From Candidatus Saccharibacteria bacterium (GTDB lineage: Bacteria > Patescibacteriota > Saccharimonadia > Saccharimonadales > Saccharimonadaceae), in the NCBI GenBank assembly GCA_016789455.1, contig JAEUQU010000001.1, positions 97,710 through 149,920 of the forward strand: 52,211 nucleotides of DNA, given 5' to 3'. Positions 41,575 through 48,930 of the stretch are shown here, one piece after another. How positions within the stretch are numbered: position 1 is the first letter of the stretch; each line of letters starts with the position of its first letter. Under the pieces are notes generated by a model. That model was not told the origin of the DNA. It made no database searches and was given only the letters and a program-made list of their open reading frames with translations. The translations under genes and the position numbers were made by a program.

Positions 41575-41617
41575 GCCGGGGGAGCGTGCCATCCCCCCGG
41601 CGCCGGCCTCGGCCGGC
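41575..41617 (+). terminator. Tandem GC-rich hairpins after an orphan gene
   Basis: Hairpin 1 at 41575-41601 (GCCGGGGGA with TCCCCCCGGC, one bulge), hairpin 2 at 41602-41617 (GCCGGCC/GGCCGGC). There is no T-run, so this may stabilise the 3' end rather than terminate by the standard mechanism. Confidence 0.6.
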
Positions 41618-41700
41618 AACCAGCGCCCCGGAAGCCCGGCGCATTATAAATAGGGCTTCTTTTACCGCGGCGGGCTTTGTGGCGAACCTCAGTAATCGAC

Positions 41701-41730
41701 TTGGCAACCCACCCCATAACCTGTTATAAT
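41701..41730 (+). promoter_or_regulatory. tRNA-Met promoter
   Basis: -35 TTGGCA (41701-41706), an 18 bp spacer and -10 TATAAT (41725-41730), 37 nt before the mature tRNA. Confidence 0.75.
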
Positions 41731-41767
41731 CACCGCTGTTGCACGGATACGCATCCGGACGACATAT

Positions 41768-41844
41768 GGCAGCGTAGCTCAGCTGGTTAGAGCGCAGGAC
41801 TCATAAGCCTGAGGTCACAAGTTCAAGCCTTGTCGCTGCTACCA
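41768..41844 (+). tRNA. tRNA with CAT anticodon, probably elongator tRNA-Met; CCA encoded
   Basis: A 77 nt cloverleaf: acceptor GGCAGCG/CGCTGCT (terminal G-U), D arm GCTCAGCTGGTTAGAGC, anticodon loop CTCATAA, T arm ACAAG-TTCAAGC-CTTGT, discriminator A, encoded CCA. It lacks the initiator's three G-C pairs in the anticodon stem. The lysidine-modified tRNA-Ile2 also has CAT, and tilS is in this window; the variable loop and T arm favour elongator Met. Confidence 0.92.
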
Positions 41845-41855
41845 TATTAGAAATT

Positions 41856-41885
41856 TAGCCTCTTCGGAGGCTATTCTATTTTATT
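41856..41885 (+). terminator. tRNA-Met terminator
   Basis: A 7 bp stem TAGCCTC/GAGGCTA closed by a TTCG tetraloop, then a T-rich run. It starts 12 nt after the tRNA. Confidence 0.85.
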
Positions 41886-41901
41886 GTGAAAGGCGTATGA
41901 C

Positions 41902-42576
41902 ATGGGTATGGCCAAAAAAGCAGATGTGAATGATTTGGCAGAGCTGTCCGAACCTTTGATTGACGATGCGGGCAAAAAGTTATTGGAGCGATTTGTTGGC
42001 CAGTCATTGTCCGAGCTGGTTCAAGAAATACCTTTGGCCAAATTAGGGCTAGTTGTTGGAAAACTATTTGAAAGTGCACGGGAGTATCACCGTACAAAAA
42101 ATCTTGTCGCGTTCTTATCCGCTTTTGAAAACGGTGACAAAGCTATGGATGAGTTTGATAAGCTGCAAGAACATACGAAACAATCCTTAAGAGGGCTGGT
42201 ACTTTCACAGCTAGACCTGCACAGCGACGAAACCCAGGCGAAGGCGCTTGGGTTGACGGTGGACGCGTACCTAACAAGAAAAATCGATAGGGAAACTTTT
42301 ACCGGTATTGTTGCGGAATTGAAAAGCACAAATCCTTTACTTTATTCAGCTCAAACTGCTCCAATTTATATATATCAAGATGACTTAAATAAAAGCATTT
42401 TAATCGCAAGAGGCCCTACATATTTACTGCCGGCGGCCTTTGGATACAACACGACGAGCGGCGGCGGGACATGGGGGTCTTCGGCAACCAACAAGTTTGT
42501 GCTTACCAAGTTGGGAGTAGGCTTTATAAAGCATGTCTATGGTCCTTATTTCAACGGCATCGCGTCAGATGACTGA
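41902..42576 (+). CDS. Hypothetical helical protein after tRNA-Met
   Basis: 224 residues. The first 150 are predominantly helical and charged (LAELSEPLIDDAGKKLLERFVG, ...SAREYHRTKNLVAFLSAFENGDKAMDEFDKLQEHTKQ); the last 70 contain a beta-rich region with APIYIYQDDLNKSILIARGPTYLLPAAFGYNTTSGGG. The family is unknown. An AAAGG SD precedes the ATG. The sequence is more AT-rich than its neighbours, as expected for acquired DNA next to a tRNA gene, but no attachment repeat was found. Confidence 0.62.
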   Translation: MGMAKKADVNDLAELSEPLIDDAGKKLLERFVGQSLSELVQEIPLAKLGLVVGKLFESAREYHRTKNLVAFLSAFENGDKAMDEFDKLQEHTKQSLRGLVLSQLDLHSDETQAKALGLTVDAYLTRKIDRETFTGIVAELKSTNPLLYSAQTAPIYIYQDDLNKSILIARGPTYLLPAAFGYNTTSGGGTWGSSATNKFVLTKLGVGFIKHVYGPYFNGIASDD

Positions 42577-42655
42577 GTATTGACGGGCAACCGAAACGCC
42601 CAAGAGTCCACAATATTTGGCATAGGCACGCGTCGCATGTAAAAATTAAATATAA

Positions 42656-42684
42656 TTGTACTTTTCATATTTTTGTGGTATAAT
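42656..42684 (+). promoter_or_regulatory. Very strong promoter of an 83-residue gene
   Basis: -35 TTGTAC (42656-42661), a 17 bp AT-rich spacer, extended -10 TGG-TATAAT (hexamer 42679-42684); leader about 46 nt ending in a GAAAGGA SD. Confidence 0.85.
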
Positions 42685-42736
42685 AGATTAGATACCCGTT
42701 AGCAACATAGTAACCAGACTCCCGAAAGGATCAACA

Positions 42737-42988
42737 ATGCCCGCTCCCCGCAGGAAAGCCAACTTTTTCGAGACAGTCGAGGGGGCGCGCATTGAAGAGA
42801 TTCTGCGTTCGCTTGACTCCGACATCAACTTCAGCACGCCAGCCACTTACAGTGCCGATGGTGAACACTACCCCGACCACCTCATTCCCTTCGTCGATAA
42901 GCATCTCAATTACTTGAAGACGCACCCGACGACGGACCCGGAGCAGTATATTGCTAATCTGCGTCTGAAGACGCGCGTGCGGCGCTAA
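42737..42988 (+). CDS. Small soluble protein, unrecognised
   Basis: 83 residues, no TM. Sequence features: RRKANFFETVEGARIEEILRSLDSD, then YSADGEHYPDHLIPFVDKHLNYLKTHP and a basic end RLKTRVRR. There is no known domain. It has the strongest-looking promoter in the window and a bidirectional terminator just after the stop, so it should be well expressed. The SD GAAAGGA is 6 nt before the ATG. Confidence 0.7.
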   Translation: MPAPRRKANFFETVEGARIEEILRSLDSDINFSTPATYSADGEHYPDHLIPFVDKHLNYLKTHPTTDPEQYIANLRLKTRVRR

Positions 42989-42992
42989 AAGC

Positions 42993-43021
42993 AAAACGGG
43001 CGAAAAGTATCGCCCGTTTTT
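42993..43021. terminator. Bidirectional intrinsic terminator
   Basis: A 10 bp stem AAAACGGGCG/CGCCCGTTTT (42993-43002 with 43011-43020), with T-runs on both strands; it serves the 83-residue gene and the convergent beta-helix gene. Confidence 0.9.
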
Positions 43022-43037
43022 AATGGGTAACGGTAGG

Positions 43038-43904
43038 TTAGTTAGCTTTGCCGTTGGCTACGTAACTGACACAATCCCCCTGATTCTTGAATGCCACCCC
43101 GGTAAACGTCTTCCACCCACCGTTCTTGCAAGCGTCCTTGCTGTCCGGGAAGGTCGGGCACGGCGTGGTCTGCGTCTGGTTCTGGACGACGGCATTGTCG
43201 TTATTCTTGCTGATCTGGCGCACTACCTCACAGGGGTAATTATTAGCCGAATTGTTCTGGCTGATAAAGACGATGTCGAGCACATTGGTGCCGAACGTAT
43301 TGCCATCAAACGTCAGGTTCGTGTCGGAGACGATGACGAAGCCGCGCGTCTCGTTGACGTAGTTGTTGTTAATCTGACCGCTCGTAGCATTGTTGATATA
43401 GGCCGGCTGGCGCAGGTTGTTGAAGGTGTTGCCGGTCAAGTTCAGGCCGGTCAGGCTACCGCCGACTTCCAGGGCGCGTGAAACATGGTCGTTAGCCGCG
43501 ATGGTGTACTGTCCGCTGAAATCGTTGTTAGAAATAGTCACATCATTCGCCAGGACACCGATGATGTTCTGGTTTGCCTTGTCTGTCTTGACGATGTTCA
43601 GGTTATCGATGACCGTTCCAGGTGCCGTGACGTTAAAAAGATAACCCGACCCGCTGGTCGAGATGGTTGCCGAACCGTCACCCTTGATGGTCAGCTGCTT
43701 ATCGACGTTGATGGTGCTGGCAATGGCACAGTCACCCGTGACGTTCAGCGTGTCGCCGGGGCTGGCCGCCGCCACAGCCGCTGGCAGGTCTGAACAATTG
43801 ACACTCGTGGTCGCCGCCGATACCGCCCCACTAAAGACGAGCGGTGCCGCCAACAAGGACAGGACACCGCTGATTACTTTGATATTCCAGATATTCTTTC
43901 GCAT
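43038..43904 (-). CDS. Secreted right-handed beta-helix protein
   Basis: 288 residues. A signal peptide (about 1-31, LSLLAAPLVFSGAVSAAT) is followed by repeated short strands of pectate-lyase type (INVDKQLTIKGDG, VIDNLNIVKTDKANQNIIGVLANDVTISNNDFSG, LTGLNLTGNTFNNLRQPAYINNATSGQINNNYVNETRGFVIVSDTNLTFDGNTFG), a NosD/PbH1-like parallel beta-helix. Two Cys pairs lie at the ends. It may bind or cut polysaccharide; no catalytic residues can be named. A GGAGG SD and a -10 TATAAT (43934-43939) are upstream. Confidence 0.82.
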   Translation of the reverse strand: MRKNIWNIKVISGVLSLLAAPLVFSGAVSAATTSVNCSDLPAAVAAASPGDTLNVTGDCAIASTINVDKQLTIKGDGSATISTSGSGYLFNVTAPGTVIDNLNIVKTDKANQNIIGVLANDVTISNNDFSGQYTIAANDHVSRALEVGGSLTGLNLTGNTFNNLRQPAYINNATSGQINNNYVNETRGFVIVSDTNLTFDGNTFGTNVLDIVFISQNNSANNYPCEVVRQISKNNDNAVVQNQTQTTPCPTFPDSKDACKNGGWKTFTGVAFKNQGDCVSYVANGKAN

Positions 43905-43991
43905 ACGCGCCCCTCCGTTTATTGCAGGGAGCTATTATATTCTCCTTGCCAGGACGGGATGTAATGCATATTACAGCAAAGTAGGAAGTGA

Positions 43992-44459
43992 TTAGGTATG
44001 ACTCTTGCGCCACTGCGCTTTGCGCGCCACATACCCCTCATCCATCCTTGCCCGATCATAATACTCCTTGAATATCCTCGCCGACTCCGCCTTGACCGAC
44101 GCCTCCGACCCCGGATCCTGTGCAATCACCTTCCCGTCGGCATCATACTTATTCCCCGAAGCGTGATTGGCGTACCGCCGCGACCGCGTCCAGCCCATCT
44201 GCAAAAACTTGCGGGCCATGTCCATGCCCACGAAGTCGTCGTCGCGGCCGTATTGCAGGAACATTTCATATATTTTAGTGGCAGACTTCCGGGCCACCTC
44301 CGGCGTGGCAAACCGCCAATGCGGCAATATTTCTGATTTATACGGCTCGGCCATCAGCACGCCCTGCTCACCGCGCCCGATGACGTAGCGCTCCGGGTGT
44401 TGGCGGAAATCCGTTGAGCGGTAGACATCGGCATAACTGGTATCAGCGGACTGTTTCAT
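43992..44459 (-). CDS. DUF4385 family protein
   Basis: 155 residues from the ATG at 44459. STDFRQHPERYVIGRGEQGVLMAEPYKSEILPHWRFATPEVARKSA, FVGMDMARKFLQMGWTRSRRYANH and KYDADG closely match the DUF4385 pattern, a small conserved family of unknown function. It is full length for the family. The -10 CATACT is 7 nt before the ATG, so it may be leaderless. Confidence 0.85.
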   Translation of the reverse strand: MKQSADTSYADVYRSTDFRQHPERYVIGRGEQGVLMAEPYKSEILPHWRFATPEVARKSATKIYEMFLQYGRDDDFVGMDMARKFLQMGWTRSRRYANHASGNKYDADGKVIAQDPGSEASVKAESARIFKEYYDRARMDEGYVARKAQWRKSHT

Positions 44460-44610
44460 GCACAACAGTATGGGCTGCGGCACAGCACTTGGCTATGACA
44501 TATCTCACCCCGTCACACAAGGCGGCTTGCTACTACGCAATAATTAAAATAGTCTGAATTATTGCGCCTTACGTGTAGCAAATCTCACAGAAGTCCGCCG
44601 AGCGCCTCCA

Positions 44611-44637
44611 TATAATGAGAATTACATTAAAAGGAGG
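44611..44637 (+). promoter_or_regulatory. -10 element and consensus SD of a small TM protein
   Basis: TATAAT at 44611-44616 and a full AAAGGAGG Shine-Dalgarno near 44630-44637; no good -35 is seen. Confidence 0.55.
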
Positions 44638-44645
44638 CAAAGATT

Positions 44646-44891
44646 ATGGCCGATAGAGACGACGATCGATATGACAGATACGACAGAAATGAGAGCACCC
44701 TGCACCACCTCCGCCGTGACATCCGCGATGCACACACCGGCTCCCAGCTCGCCCGCCTATTGTCCGCCTTGGCGCTGATTGCTTCTGTGATTTCCCTGGC
44801 CCTGGCTGGATATGCCGTGAACAAAGCCGGCGAAGCCCAAAGTACCGCCAACCGTGCCGTAGAGATTTCCCGCGACGCCCTCGCCCGGTAG
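44646..44891 (+). CDS. Small single-TM protein
   Basis: 81 residues. A charged, Asp/Arg/Tyr-rich N-terminus (DRDDDRYDRYDRN), an amphipathic region, one TM helix (about 39-58, SALALIASVISLALAGYAV) and a short Ala-rich tail resembling a coiled coil (EAQSTANRAVEISRDAL). The perfect AAAGGAGG SD is the strongest in the window. No function is assigned. A terminator follows. Confidence 0.72.
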   Translation: MADRDDDRYDRYDRNESTLHHLRRDIRDAHTGSQLARLLSALALIASVISLALAGYAVNKAGEAQSTANRAVEISRDALAR

Positions 44892-44937
44892 GGCCTTCCC
44901 GCACCTTCCCCACCACCATTCCCCATCCCATCTTGAA

Positions 44938-44970
44938 AGAGCGGACCGTGTGTCCGCTCTCTTATTTTTA
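44938..44970 (+). terminator. Intrinsic terminator
   Basis: A 9 bp stem AGAGCGGAC/GTCCGCTCT (44938-44946 with 44952-44960) followed by CTTATTTTTA. Confidence 0.88.
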
Positions 44971-44987
44971 CGCCCGCCGCCCCTGAT

Positions 44988-45017
44988 TTGACACTGCCAC
45001 GCTACAGCGCGTATAGT
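44988..45017 (+). promoter_or_regulatory. Promoter of the membrane protein/ATP-cone genes
   Basis: Consensus -35 TTGACA (44988-44993), an 18 bp spacer and -10 TATAGT (45012-45017); leader about 24 nt without a clear SD. Confidence 0.78.
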
Positions 45018-45046
45018 GGACGTAGCGAAAGCATAAAAACAAACAC

Positions 45047-45781
45047 ATGTTAGACATCTACTCCGGTAACGGGTCCCTCCTCTATTTGGTGGTCATCGCC
45101 GGGTTGTTGCATGCCTGCCTGCAACTGCCGCTGGCCACACTGGTCCAGGTCGCCACTCACGCGCTTGGCCGGCGCAAGCATGAACATGTGGGCGTGCTCA
45201 GTTTCCTTGTCGTCTTTGGCTACATGGCCGCCATCGTTTCCATGGTGCTTATCTCGGCCGTCCTGCTCATTACCGTCCTGAACAGCACCAACGCCCACCA
45301 GATTACCGGCATCATTACCGCCGTCGCCGGCCTCGCCATCATGACCACCTACTTCCGCGAGGGCAGCGGTGCTGCCCTCTGGCTGCCGCGCCGGTTCGCC
45401 CATACGCTCTACGCCTTCAGCGAAAAGCCCACCACCACCGAATCGTACGGCCACGCCGCCATGGCCGGCTTCACCGCTGGCTGGTTTGAGGCGATCTTCG
45501 CCTTTCCGCTCGTCCTGAGCACTACCGTTCTGGCCTTCTCGCCTGGCGCGCCCGACCCGCAGATCAGCCTCCTCTACTACTGCCTGGCCGCCAGCGTTAT
45601 CATGCTCATCGCCGCCATCGCGCTGGCCAGCAATGCCAGCCCCACCACGCTGCTCCGCTGGCGCGCCGCCAACAAGCGCTTCTGGCAGCTCTTCACCGGT
45701 ATGGCCTTCCTGCTCTTCGGCCTCTACGTCACCTCTGGCCAGTACGCCGTCATGACCGTCCAGACTCTGGAGGCACTCTAG
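45047..45781 (+). CDS. Polytopic membrane protein, unrecognised
   Basis: 244 residues with about six TM segments (about 9-35, 48-77, 83-100, 130-160, 172-196, 212-232). The overall hydrophobic pattern recalls small exporters (LysE-like or sulfite-exporter-like), but the signature residues are not seen. It is followed directly by the ATP-cone gene (GTG start one base after the stop codon), so the two are coupled and perhaps functionally linked. Confidence 0.7.
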   Translation: MLDIYSGNGSLLYLVVIAGLLHACLQLPLATLVQVATHALGRRKHEHVGVLSFLVVFGYMAAIVSMVLISAVLLITVLNSTNAHQITGIITAVAGLAIMTTYFREGSGAALWLPRRFAHTLYAFSEKPTTTESYGHAAMAGFTAGWFEAIFAFPLVLSTTVLAFSPGAPDPQISLLYYCLAASVIMLIAAIALASNASPTTLLRWRAANKRFWQLFTGMAFLLFGLYVTSGQYAVMTVQTLEAL

Positions 45782-46063
45782 GTGACCCGCGCCACCGTTA
45801 TCGTCAAACGCCTGCCCGGCCACCGCGAGCCATACGACGAGCGCAAGTTATACGCCAGCATCTACGCCAGCTGCCTGGCCGTGCGCGCACCCGTAGGTTC
45901 CGCCGAAATCACCGCCGAGCGCATCTGCAGCCTGCTCAAAGACTGGCTGGCAGAGAGGCACGAGGTGACCGCCGCCGACATCCGCCGCGTCGCCGCCGAC
46001 CACCTGACCGTCTACCACCCCGACGCCGCCTACCTCTATAAACATCACCGCCTCACCATCTAA
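45782..46063 (+). CDS. Stand-alone ATP-cone domain protein
   Basis: 93 residues from a GTG. TVIVKRLPGHREPYDERKLYASIYASCLAVRAP, WLAERHEVTAADIRRVAADHLTVYHPDAAYLYKHH match the ATP-cone of NrdR and class I/III ribonucleotide reductases, but no zinc ribbon or reductase domain is attached. ATP-cones sense ATP/dATP. It is encoded between a membrane protein and an oxidoreductase, so it may be a nucleotide-responsive regulator. That role is inferred. Confidence 0.85.
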   Translation: MTRATVIVKRLPGHREPYDERKLYASIYASCLAVRAPVGSAEITAERICSLLKDWLAERHEVTAADIRRVAADHLTVYHPDAAYLYKHHRLTI

Positions 46064-46091
46064 CACGCTAAGACGACCCAAAGGAGACCCC

Positions 46092-47468
46092 ATGGCCCGA
46101 CCCCACTACGACTACGACCTGATTGTCATCGGCAGCGGTGCCGGCGGCAGCGTCGCCGCCACCATCGCCAACGCCGCCGGTAAACGCGTGGCCATGGTCG
46201 AAGCCGGCACGCTTGGTGGCGAATGCCCCAACTGGGGCTGCATTCCCACCAAGGCCATGATCCACATCGCCGATATCTACGCCCAGGCCAAAGACGCCGC
46301 CCAATACGGCCTGCGCAGCGGCGCCATGGGTTACAACTACCCCAGCATCCGCGCCTGGAAAGACACCGTCGTCCGCCGCACCGGCGCCGCCAGCAGCCAG
46401 AGCTACTACGAAGGCCTCGGCATCGACATCGTCCGCGGCCAGGCCCATTTCCTCGGCAAAAATGAAATTTCTGTGAACCGCACCCACTACACCGCAGAGC
46501 ATTTCGTCGTGGCCAGCGGCACCCGCACCTTCGTGCCGGATATCCAGGGCTTGCAGGAAACCGGCTACCTCACCAATAAGGAAGCGCTGGAACTCAACCG
46601 CCCGCCCAAGACTCTGGCTATTATCGGCGGCGGTGCAATCGGTGTAGAGTTTGCACAGCTCTTCGCCACCTTCGGCACAAAAGTACACATCATCGATATT
46701 TCCCCACGCCTGCTGCCCAATGAGGACGGCGAGATCAGTGCCCTCATCGAGCGCGTCTTCAAGCGCAAATACGGCATGCAGCTGACCATGAACGCCCGCG
46801 TCACCATGGTGGAGAAAGAGGGCCTCGGCAAGCGCGTCACCTACGAGGTGGGCGGCGAGACCCACTCTTTTAAGACCGACGAAGTCATGGTCGCCACCGG
46901 CAAACTGGCCATGACCGACTTCGGCCTGGAAAACGCTGGCATCGAATACGCCCCGCGCAACATATTCGTCAACGAACACCTGCGCACCAGCACGCCCAAC
47001 ATCTACGGCGTCGGCGACGTGGTAGGGCCGTACATGTTCACCCACATGGCTATTTACCAGGGGAAGATTGCGGCGCATAACATCCTCCACCCAAAGAAGC
47101 CCATCGCCACCGACTACCGCGCCGTACCGCGCTGCATCTTCATCACGCCTGAGGTTGCCAGCGTCGGCATGACAGAAGAAGAATGCATCAAGCGGGCGTT
47201 TGATTATAAGAAGGCGCTAGCACCGCTCAGCATCATCTCTCGCGCCAACATTGAGAATAATAGTGATGGGTTCGTGAAGGTGCTTACCGATAACAAGGGT
47301 GTGCTGATTGGGGCGAGTATTGCGGCGCCGCATGCGGGGGAGATGATTCATGAGCTTGCCCTGGCGGTGCAGTTGGGGCTTAAGGCTAGTGATGTGGCGG
47401 GGGTGATTCATGCGTATCCTACGTGGAGTGAGGCGGTGCGGGTTGCCTGCGCCAAAATCCAAGCGTAA
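46092..47468 (+). CDS. Pyridine nucleotide-disulfide oxidoreductase (lipoamide dehydrogenase/mercuric reductase-like)
   Basis: 458 residues with an AAAGGAG SD. FAD-binding DLIVIGSGAGGSVAATIANAAGKRVAMVE, redox GGECPNWGCIPTK (C-X4-C), NAD-binding LAIIGGGAIGVEFAQLFATFGTKVHIID, second FAD motif IYGVGDVVG, and a dimerisation domain. The C-terminal HAYPTWSE has Tyr where lipoamide dehydrogenases have the catalytic His (HxHPTxSE), so it may not use lipoamide. The last ~200 bases change sharply from C-ended to G/T-ended codons. The substrate is unknown. Confidence 0.88.
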   Translation: MARPHYDYDLIVIGSGAGGSVAATIANAAGKRVAMVEAGTLGGECPNWGCIPTKAMIHIADIYAQAKDAAQYGLRSGAMGYNYPSIRAWKDTVVRRTGAASSQSYYEGLGIDIVRGQAHFLGKNEISVNRTHYTAEHFVVASGTRTFVPDIQGLQETGYLTNKEALELNRPPKTLAIIGGGAIGVEFAQLFATFGTKVHIIDISPRLLPNEDGEISALIERVFKRKYGMQLTMNARVTMVEKEGLGKRVTYEVGGETHSFKTDEVMVATGKLAMTDFGLENAGIEYAPRNIFVNEHLRTSTPNIYGVGDVVGPYMFTHMAIYQGKIAAHNILHPKKPIATDYRAVPRCIFITPEVASVGMTEEECIKRAFDYKKALAPLSIISRANIENNSDGFVKVLTDNKGVLIGASIAAPHAGEMIHELALAVQLGLKASDVAGVIHAYPTWSEAVRVACAKIQA

Positions 47469-47510
47469 TCTCAATAGCCATACACCCTGTTTTGTTATAT
47501 AACTATATAA

Positions 47511-48503
47511 ATGACTTCCCATACACAAAAACCGCTAGCCGCTCAGGTCTATGATGAGCTTAAGCATCTCCTAGCTAAAGAGACCTCTCCCTATCTCGCC
47601 GCCGATCGTTTCGTCCTGCAAAAAGATGCCTTTGTCCGCCTTAGCGATGATGATATCGAGAGCGACGGCCCCTTCCTCAGCTACGCCTATAACCAGATGA
47701 CCGGCGACGAAGCCCTCGACTTCGCCCTCTACCTACTGCGTGACTTCTTCGTCTTTGAAATCGGCCCGTCCACATACTCCATGACCTACGAAATATTCGG
47801 CCACGACTCCATGAAGGTTGAGGCGATGACCGACGAAGAACTACTCGATGTCGAGCCTTCGGCCATCGCCGCCAACATCCTCCTGACTATCAAGATGCTG
47901 CTCAACGGTCAGCTGGCTGTCGGCTGCACCTGGCGCGACGGTGAGCTCCTGGCAAGCGAACTATTCCTGCTAGGCCTCAAGAGCCGCCCTGTCACCCTGG
48001 CAGTTAGCAACAATTTCAGCCTGACGCGCCGTGCCGGCCTGGATTATAGCGTCAAGCAGAATCACCTGTTGGATGAGCGCGTCAAGGTCACGCAGGCATA
48101 TCCGCTGTTGCCCGATACTATCGGCGGCACGCGGGCCTTCCCAGGGCGTGAAGTTGATTCAATTGAAGGCCTGGAGCCGCTCTCCAGGAAACAGCTCGAA
48201 GAACTTGAGGTAGCCACCGGCGTCAAACAGCTGACCGGCGACGAAAAGCCCAGGAACTTTTGGAAGTTCTACTATACGTCGATTGAATTTTGGATCATCA
48301 GCATCATTGTCATCAGCCCAATGTTGTACCTCCGCCTCTCACCCGACACACCGGAGATATTTAAATCAGTATTCGCACATGCCGTGATGCTGATGATTGC
48401 CTGGTCGGTCATCCCGTTTGGCACAGGCCTGGCCATAAGTTGGCGGCGGAGTTTGCAGCATAAACGGGAGGTGGCAGGACGGCGAAAGGATCAGGGCAAC
48501 TAG
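47511..48503 (+). CDS. Protein with C-terminal TM pair, unrecognised
   Basis: 330 residues. A soluble N-terminal part (about 1-245) with mixed alpha/beta features (DGPFLSYAYNQMTGDEALDFALYLLRDFFVFEIG, AVGCTWRDGELLASELFLLGLKSRPVTLAVSNNF) is followed by two TM helices (about 258-280 and 290-312) and a basic tail. It is probably an inner-membrane protein with a cytosolic domain. An AT-rich region with a possible -10 sits immediately before the ATG. No function is assigned. Confidence 0.7.
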   Translation: MTSHTQKPLAAQVYDELKHLLAKETSPYLAADRFVLQKDAFVRLSDDDIESDGPFLSYAYNQMTGDEALDFALYLLRDFFVFEIGPSTYSMTYEIFGHDSMKVEAMTDEELLDVEPSAIAANILLTIKMLLNGQLAVGCTWRDGELLASELFLLGLKSRPVTLAVSNNFSLTRRAGLDYSVKQNHLLDERVKVTQAYPLLPDTIGGTRAFPGREVDSIEGLEPLSRKQLEELEVATGVKQLTGDEKPRNFWKFYYTSIEFWIISIIVISPMLYLRLSPDTPEIFKSVFAHAVMLMIAWSVIPFGTGLAISWRRSLQHKREVAGRRKDQGN

Positions 48504-48513
48504 CCCATCCGTC

Positions 48514-48897
48514 CTACTCAGCAGCATCGTCAGAATATTCCTTAATGTTTACCTTTTCGCCCTCAAAATCCACCAGCATACTAGCACGGTAACCGGGCAC
48601 ATCCTCGCCCGGCCAAACATGTACAGACCACATCGGCTCACCCATATACTCGGTATAGCTGGCAATTGCACTCAAGTTATCGCAAGCATCCACTTCGTAT
48701 CTAGCTTTGATACATTGTTTCTTAGCATAGTCCAGTCCCTTGGCTGCGGCTAAACTTTCCATTCTTTGCATCTGTACTTCGTGTGCACGCAGCAATATAA
48801 CGATGCCTGCAGCCACTAACACCACTACTGATATGAGGCTTGTAGCGAATTTAATTGCCCAGGATGTTTGCCGTAACTTGTTGATAGTACTCTTCAT
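48514..48897 (-). CDS. Single-TM protein with extracytoplasmic domain
   Basis: 127 residues: a short basic N-terminus, a TM helix (about 15-36, IKFATSLISVVVLVAAGIVILL) and a domain of about 90 residues with two Cys (KKQCIKARYEVDACDN) and a beta-rich end (WSVHVWPGEDVPGYRASMLVDFEGEKV). The family is not recognised. It is convergent with the previous gene, 10 bases apart. Confidence 0.65.
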   Translation of the reverse strand: MKSTINKLRQTSWAIKFATSLISVVVLVAAGIVILLRAHEVQMQRMESLAAAKGLDYAKKQCIKARYEVDACDNLSAIASYTEYMGEPMWSVHVWPGEDVPGYRASMLVDFEGEKVNIKEYSDDAAE

Positions 48898-48930
48898 TTT
48901 AGCCTTAAGGCTGCTCGCTTAATGACATGC

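Noticed and set aside
11686-41617. Integron cassettes as explanation for the four orphan units
   Set aside because: Each unit has a promoter element of its own and they are scattered; no attC-type paired sites or integron integrase was seen.
41768-42736. Integrative element inserted at tRNA-Met
   Set aside because: The gene after the tRNA is AT-rich, but no integrase and no repeat of the tRNA 3' end was seen downstream.
46068-47090. 340-codon open frame opposite the flavin oxidoreductase
   Set aside because: It is Gly/Ala/Val/Asp/His-rich antisense text; it also stops where codon use changes, as expected for a shadow of C-ended codons.
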